This document shows, piece by piece, positions 61,524 through 64,000 of a DNA stretch of 64,000 nt. Every line of letters begins with the position of its first letter. Position 1 is the first letter of the stretch. The DNA is from Flavitalea plasmicola (lineage in GTDB: Bacteria; Bacteroidota; Bacteroidia; Chitinophagales; Chitinophagaceae): assembly GCF_030546645.1 (NCBI RefSeq), contig NZ_JAUOTO010000011.1, forward strand, positions 1 through 64,000, read 5' to 3'. The notes under the pieces are model-generated. The model worked only from the letters and a program-made list of their open reading frames with translations. It had not been told where the DNA came from and searched no databases. The position numbers and the translations under genes are program-made.

Positions 61524-62885
61524 ATGACCTTTATCGGTAGTGTTCGTATTACGGGGAAAAAGGCGTTCGACAGGATCAGGAATGAAAAAGTGAAGCAAAA
61601 TCTTCTTCAGGCTATCCCTTTTTGGGTAGCGTCTCTCGTCACCGGGCTGGTGGCGGTGGTTTATGCCAGGCTCTTTGCGCTGGCTGAAAAGGGAACGGCC
61701 TATATGCTTCACACGCATGCATGGTTATTTTTTTTGGTCACCCCGCTGTGTTTTCTCTCCGCCTGGTGGATGGTTCGCCAGTGGGCGCCCTATGCCAGGG
61801 GTAGCGGGATCCCCCAGGTGATGGCGGCTATCGAGCTGGCCACCCCGAAATACAATGATAAGGTCAACAAGCTGCTGAGCCTGCGGATAATTTTTGTAAA
61901 GGTGATATCGAGCCTTATCATGGCCTTTGGCGGAGGTGTCATCGGCAGGGAAGGGCCAACCATCCAGGTGGCGGGCTCTGTCTTCCGGAAGATCAACGAA
62001 TGGCTGCCCGCCTGGTGGCCCAGGATATCCAAGCGGAATATGATCATGACAGGCGCGGCGGCAGGGCTTGCGGCGGCCTTCAATACCCCGTTGGGAGGGA
62101 TCGTGTTCGCCGTGGAAGAATTGACCCGAACGCATATCAGCTATTTCAAGACTGCCTTATTCACGGCCGTCATCATTGCCGGGCTGACTGCCCAGGCCCT
62201 GCTGGGGCCTTATTTATATTTAGGATACCCGGATGTCAGCCATCTCTCTGGCTATATCTTTCTCTGTGTGTTGCTGGTGGCCATCCCTGCCGGACTTTCC
62301 GGGAGCCTGATGGCGAAATGGATCCTGAAGCTCTTCCGGTGGAAGGATAGTTTTCGCTTTACCCGCCAGCATGTCCTGTATGTGGCGGGCTGTGCGCTGC
62401 TCCTGGCATCCCTGGCTTTTTTCATAAATGAACGGGTGCTGGGATCGGGAAAGGAGCTGATGACGACAGCCTTGTTCACGCAGGATAAATACAATAGCTG
62501 GTATATGCCGCTGCTGCGCATAGTGGGACCTGTCTTTTCGTTTACGGCGGGGGCTTCCGGTGGTGTTTTCGCACCTGCGCTCAGCGCCGGCGCCAGCATC
62601 GGCGCCACGCTTTCCGGCTGGCTGCACCTGTCGGCCACCGATACCAATCTGCTGGTACTTTCGGGCATGGTGGCCTTTCTCACGGGCGTCACCCGTACGC
62701 CTTTTACTTCGGCTATACTGGTGCTGGAAATGACAGACCGTCATAACGTTATCTTTCATCTAATGCTGGCAGGAATGGTAGCCAGCCTGGTTGCGATGTT
62801 GGTAGACAAACATTCTTTCTACGATCACCTGAAATACCAGTACATGCACGAGCTGATAAAGGAGGAAGAAGCCCCTGGAAGCTAG
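61524..62885 (+). CDS. CLC family chloride channel/antiporter, canonical
   Basis: 453 residues. All chloride-type motifs are present: GSGIPQ at 93-98, GREGPTIQ at 141-148 (gating Glu143), GASGGVFAPAL near 346-356 and a C-terminal Tyr in the last helix region. So it is a Cl-/H+ antiporter or channel, unlike the fluoride-type CLC at 16.2 kb. No CBS domains. Its stop overlaps the convergent Crp gene by 4 bases. Confidence 0.93.
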   Translation: MTFIGSVRITGKKAFDRIRNEKVKQNLLQAIPFWVASLVTGLVAVVYARLFALAEKGTAYMLHTHAWLFFLVTPLCFLSAWWMVRQWAPYARGSGIPQVMAAIELATPKYNDKVNKLLSLRIIFVKVISSLIMAFGGGVIGREGPTIQVAGSVFRKINEWLPAWWPRISKRNMIMTGAAAGLAAAFNTPLGGIVFAVEELTRTHISYFKTALFTAVIIAGLTAQALLGPYLYLGYPDVSHLSGYIFLCVLLVAIPAGLSGSLMAKWILKLFRWKDSFRFTRQHVLYVAGCALLLASLAFFINERVLGSGKELMTTALFTQDKYNSWYMPLLRIVGPVFSFTAGASGGVFAPALSAGASIGATLSGWLHLSATDTNLLVLSGMVAFLTGVTRTPFTSAILVLEMTDRHNVIFHLMLAGMVASLVAMLVDKHSFYDHLKYQYMHELIKEEEAPGS

Positions 62886-63568
62886 TTCCAGGTGCCTGTG
62901 TCATTGAGCTCAATGCGTTTGCGGTTGTAGAACAGCAGTCCGGAGTCCCGCAGCTCATTGAAAAGCACGTTGACGCTCTGCCTGGAAGTGGCGATCACGC
63001 CTGCAATATCACTGTGGGTGAGGTAGTTTGGAAGGATGATCTTATTGCCCATCCGACTGCCGTCGCTGAGCGCCCAGCTTTTGATAAAACGGATCAGCCT
63101 GTATTTTGCGTCCCGGAATACCAGGTCGGAGTGCCTGTCCTCCAGCTTCCGCAGCTTTTTATTTACCGTGTGGGCGAAATCGAGCGCCATTCCGGGATGA
63201 TCTTCCAGGATCTTTTTAAAGTCTGCCGTGGAAAAAGAGGCGACCATTGTTCCGGCCGTCAATGCAACGGCATATTCATCAGGGCTGAGGGATCCTTCCA
63301 GGCTCAGGTCGCCGAAGATATCAGGGGCTGTGAGAATGTCCCGGACCAGCTCGATGCCCGTCAGGTCGTAGTCGGCGATCTTTACCTTCCCTTTGATCAG
63401 GAGACAAAGTTTATGATAGGATCCTTCGCCATAGCCAAAAGCATCGCCCCTGGCATAGGTTTTCCATTTCAGCAACGAGCTGATGGTCTCCAGCTTTTCG
63501 CTGTTGAGCCGGCTGAAAAGCGGGTGGCTTTGTAGAAGGAGTAATTTGGTATTGTCTGTGTCTGGCAT
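62882..63568 (-). CDS. Crp/Fnr family transcriptional regulator
   Basis: 228 residues. Cyclic-nucleotide-binding fold at 10-125 (HPLFSRLNSEKLETISSLL, GDLSLEG), dimer helix, and C-terminal HTH with YLTHSDIAGVIATSRQSVNVLFNEL near 182-206. The pocket residues of true cAMP binders are not obvious and no Fe-S Cys are seen, so the ligand is unknown. It follows the atypical thioredoxin gene after 10 bases. Confidence 0.92.
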   Translation of the reverse strand: MPDTDNTKLLLLQSHPLFSRLNSEKLETISSLLKWKTYARGDAFGYGEGSYHKLCLLIKGKVKIADYDLTGIELVRDILTAPDIFGDLSLEGSLSPDEYAVALTAGTMVASFSTADFKKILEDHPGMALDFAHTVNKKLRKLEDRHSDLVFRDAKYRLIRFIKSWALSDGSRMGNKIILPNYLTHSDIAGVIATSRQSVNVLFNELRDSGLLFYNRKRIELNDTGTWN

Positions 63569-63578
63569 AAATAAGCGT

Positions 63579-63920
63579 TTAAAAGGTGTTTTTGTTGGTG
63601 GCGGTCAATGCATGTTCGATCCTGGTGACAAGGATCGTCCTGGAGATGAGCCCCACGACGCGGTCGACTACTTCACCGTCCCTGAAGAAAAGGATGGTGG
63701 GAATTTCAGGAACGCCCAGTTCCGTGCCGATGCCTGTCTCCTGCTCCACGTCGATGGAGAAAAAATCTACTTTGCCTTTATAGGAATTTGAGAGGTCCTC
63801 GTACACGGGCGCGATGATATGGCAGGCGCCGCTCCAGTCGGTCCTGAAATGCACCAGCGAGAGGTGCCCGCTGGTGATGACTTCTTTTTGAAGGTGTGAT
63901 CTGGTGATGGTCCGGCTCAT
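63579..63920 (-). CDS. thioredoxin-fold protein with WSGAC in place of WCGPC
   Basis: 113 residues. Thioredoxin fold: VHFRTDWSGACHIIAPVYEDL at 23-43 (motif in 29-33: W29 S30 G31 A32 C33), KVDFFSIDVEQETGI and the cis-Pro segment EIPTILFFRDGEVVDRVVG. The first active-site Cys is Ser and the Pro is Ala, so the protein cannot run dithiol exchange with its own CxxC; it may act as a monothiol reductase, isomerase or redox sensor. Upstream of and probably cotranscribed with the Crp-like gene. Confidence 0.85.
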   Translation of the reverse strand: MSRTITRSHLQKEVITSGHLSLVHFRTDWSGACHIIAPVYEDLSNSYKGKVDFFSIDVEQETGIGTELGVPEIPTILFFRDGEVVDRVVGLISRTILVTRIEHALTATNKNTF

Positions 63921-64000
63921 GGGCTGATAATTTGGGATTATATAGCCAAGCCGTGTGCCAGGATTTTTTTAGGCGCTGAAAGTCTTTGTGGGAGAGGGTT
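63921..64000. other. right-edge upstream region of the thioredoxin gene
   Basis: 80 bases, presumably holding the promoter of the thioredoxin/Crp operon (minus strand). No full gene or structure is seen before the window ends. Confidence 0.4.

Overview
The window looks like chromosome of a Bacteroidota bacterium, most likely the family Chitinophagaceae, at roughly 50 percent GC or a little above. Evidence: several -33 TTTG / -7 TAnnTTTG promoters instead of sigma-70 boxes, few Shine-Dalgarno sequences, many small lipoproteins with a Cys close to the N-terminus, an SH3-NlpC/P60 peptidase and histidine kinases of Bacteroidota type, a single-RRM RNA-binding protein and an ECF sigma / membrane partner pair. 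I see no prophage, IS element, CRISPR array or rRNA. The family assignment is inference from protein style.

Layout. 0-5.7 kb: a 41-bp satellite fused to the 3' end of pyrR, an outer-membrane barrel, pruA, prfB with its programmed frameshift, and a lipase-like protein. 5.8-11.4 kb: YtxH, threonine aldolase, pgi, a divergent tRNA-Cys-like gene, a lipoprotein and DoxX. 11.4-14.7 kb: an operon of ECF sigma factor, one-TM partner, M61 peptidase and acetyltransferase, two of its three junctions being 4-base overlaps. 14.7-19 kb: NlpC/P60, ppa, a fluoride riboswitch with a CLC-type fluoride exporter, a small lipoprotein and PhoH. 19-28.8 kb: two histidine kinases, an MFS pump, an amine oxidase, DUF2383, TerB-like and DnaJ-type proteins, and a 17-bp minisatellite. 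29-34 kb: a plus-strand run of 2-hydroxyacid dehydrogenase, a two-haem P460 protein, LysR, a YeiH exporter and a small membrane protein. 34-41 kb: ahcY divergent from an Lrp regulator, GNAT, Nudix, two Cys-rich secreted proteins, CorA, dapF, a nucleoside phosphorylase and a canonical tRNA-Cys. 41-48.2 kb: an accessory block of secreted and lipoprotein genes plus an RRM protein. 48.5-64 kb: TetR with a perfect 24-bp palindrome and an MBL hydrolase, VIT1, ornithine aminotransferase, glycosyltransferase, ispE, a DUF151 nuclease, etfBA, tilS, rhomboid, rlmH, a third histidine kinase, a second (canonical) CLC, a Crp-like regulator and an atypical thioredoxin.

How they work together. Most of the window is housekeeping: translation (prfB, tilS, rlmH, tRNAs), central and amino-acid metabolism (pgi, pruA, rocD, ltaE, ahcY, dapF, etf) and envelope stress or signalling. 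The best-supported regulatory unit is the fluoride riboswitch before the CLC gene: its 3' strand can alternatively pair with bases touching the start codon, which suggests translational control. Other points of interest are the second tRNA-Cys-like gene without U33, the satellite whose units copy the last codons of pyrR, the P460-LysR-YeiH cluster, the paired Cys-rich secreted proteins and the TetR operator. No complete new defence or mobile system was found.
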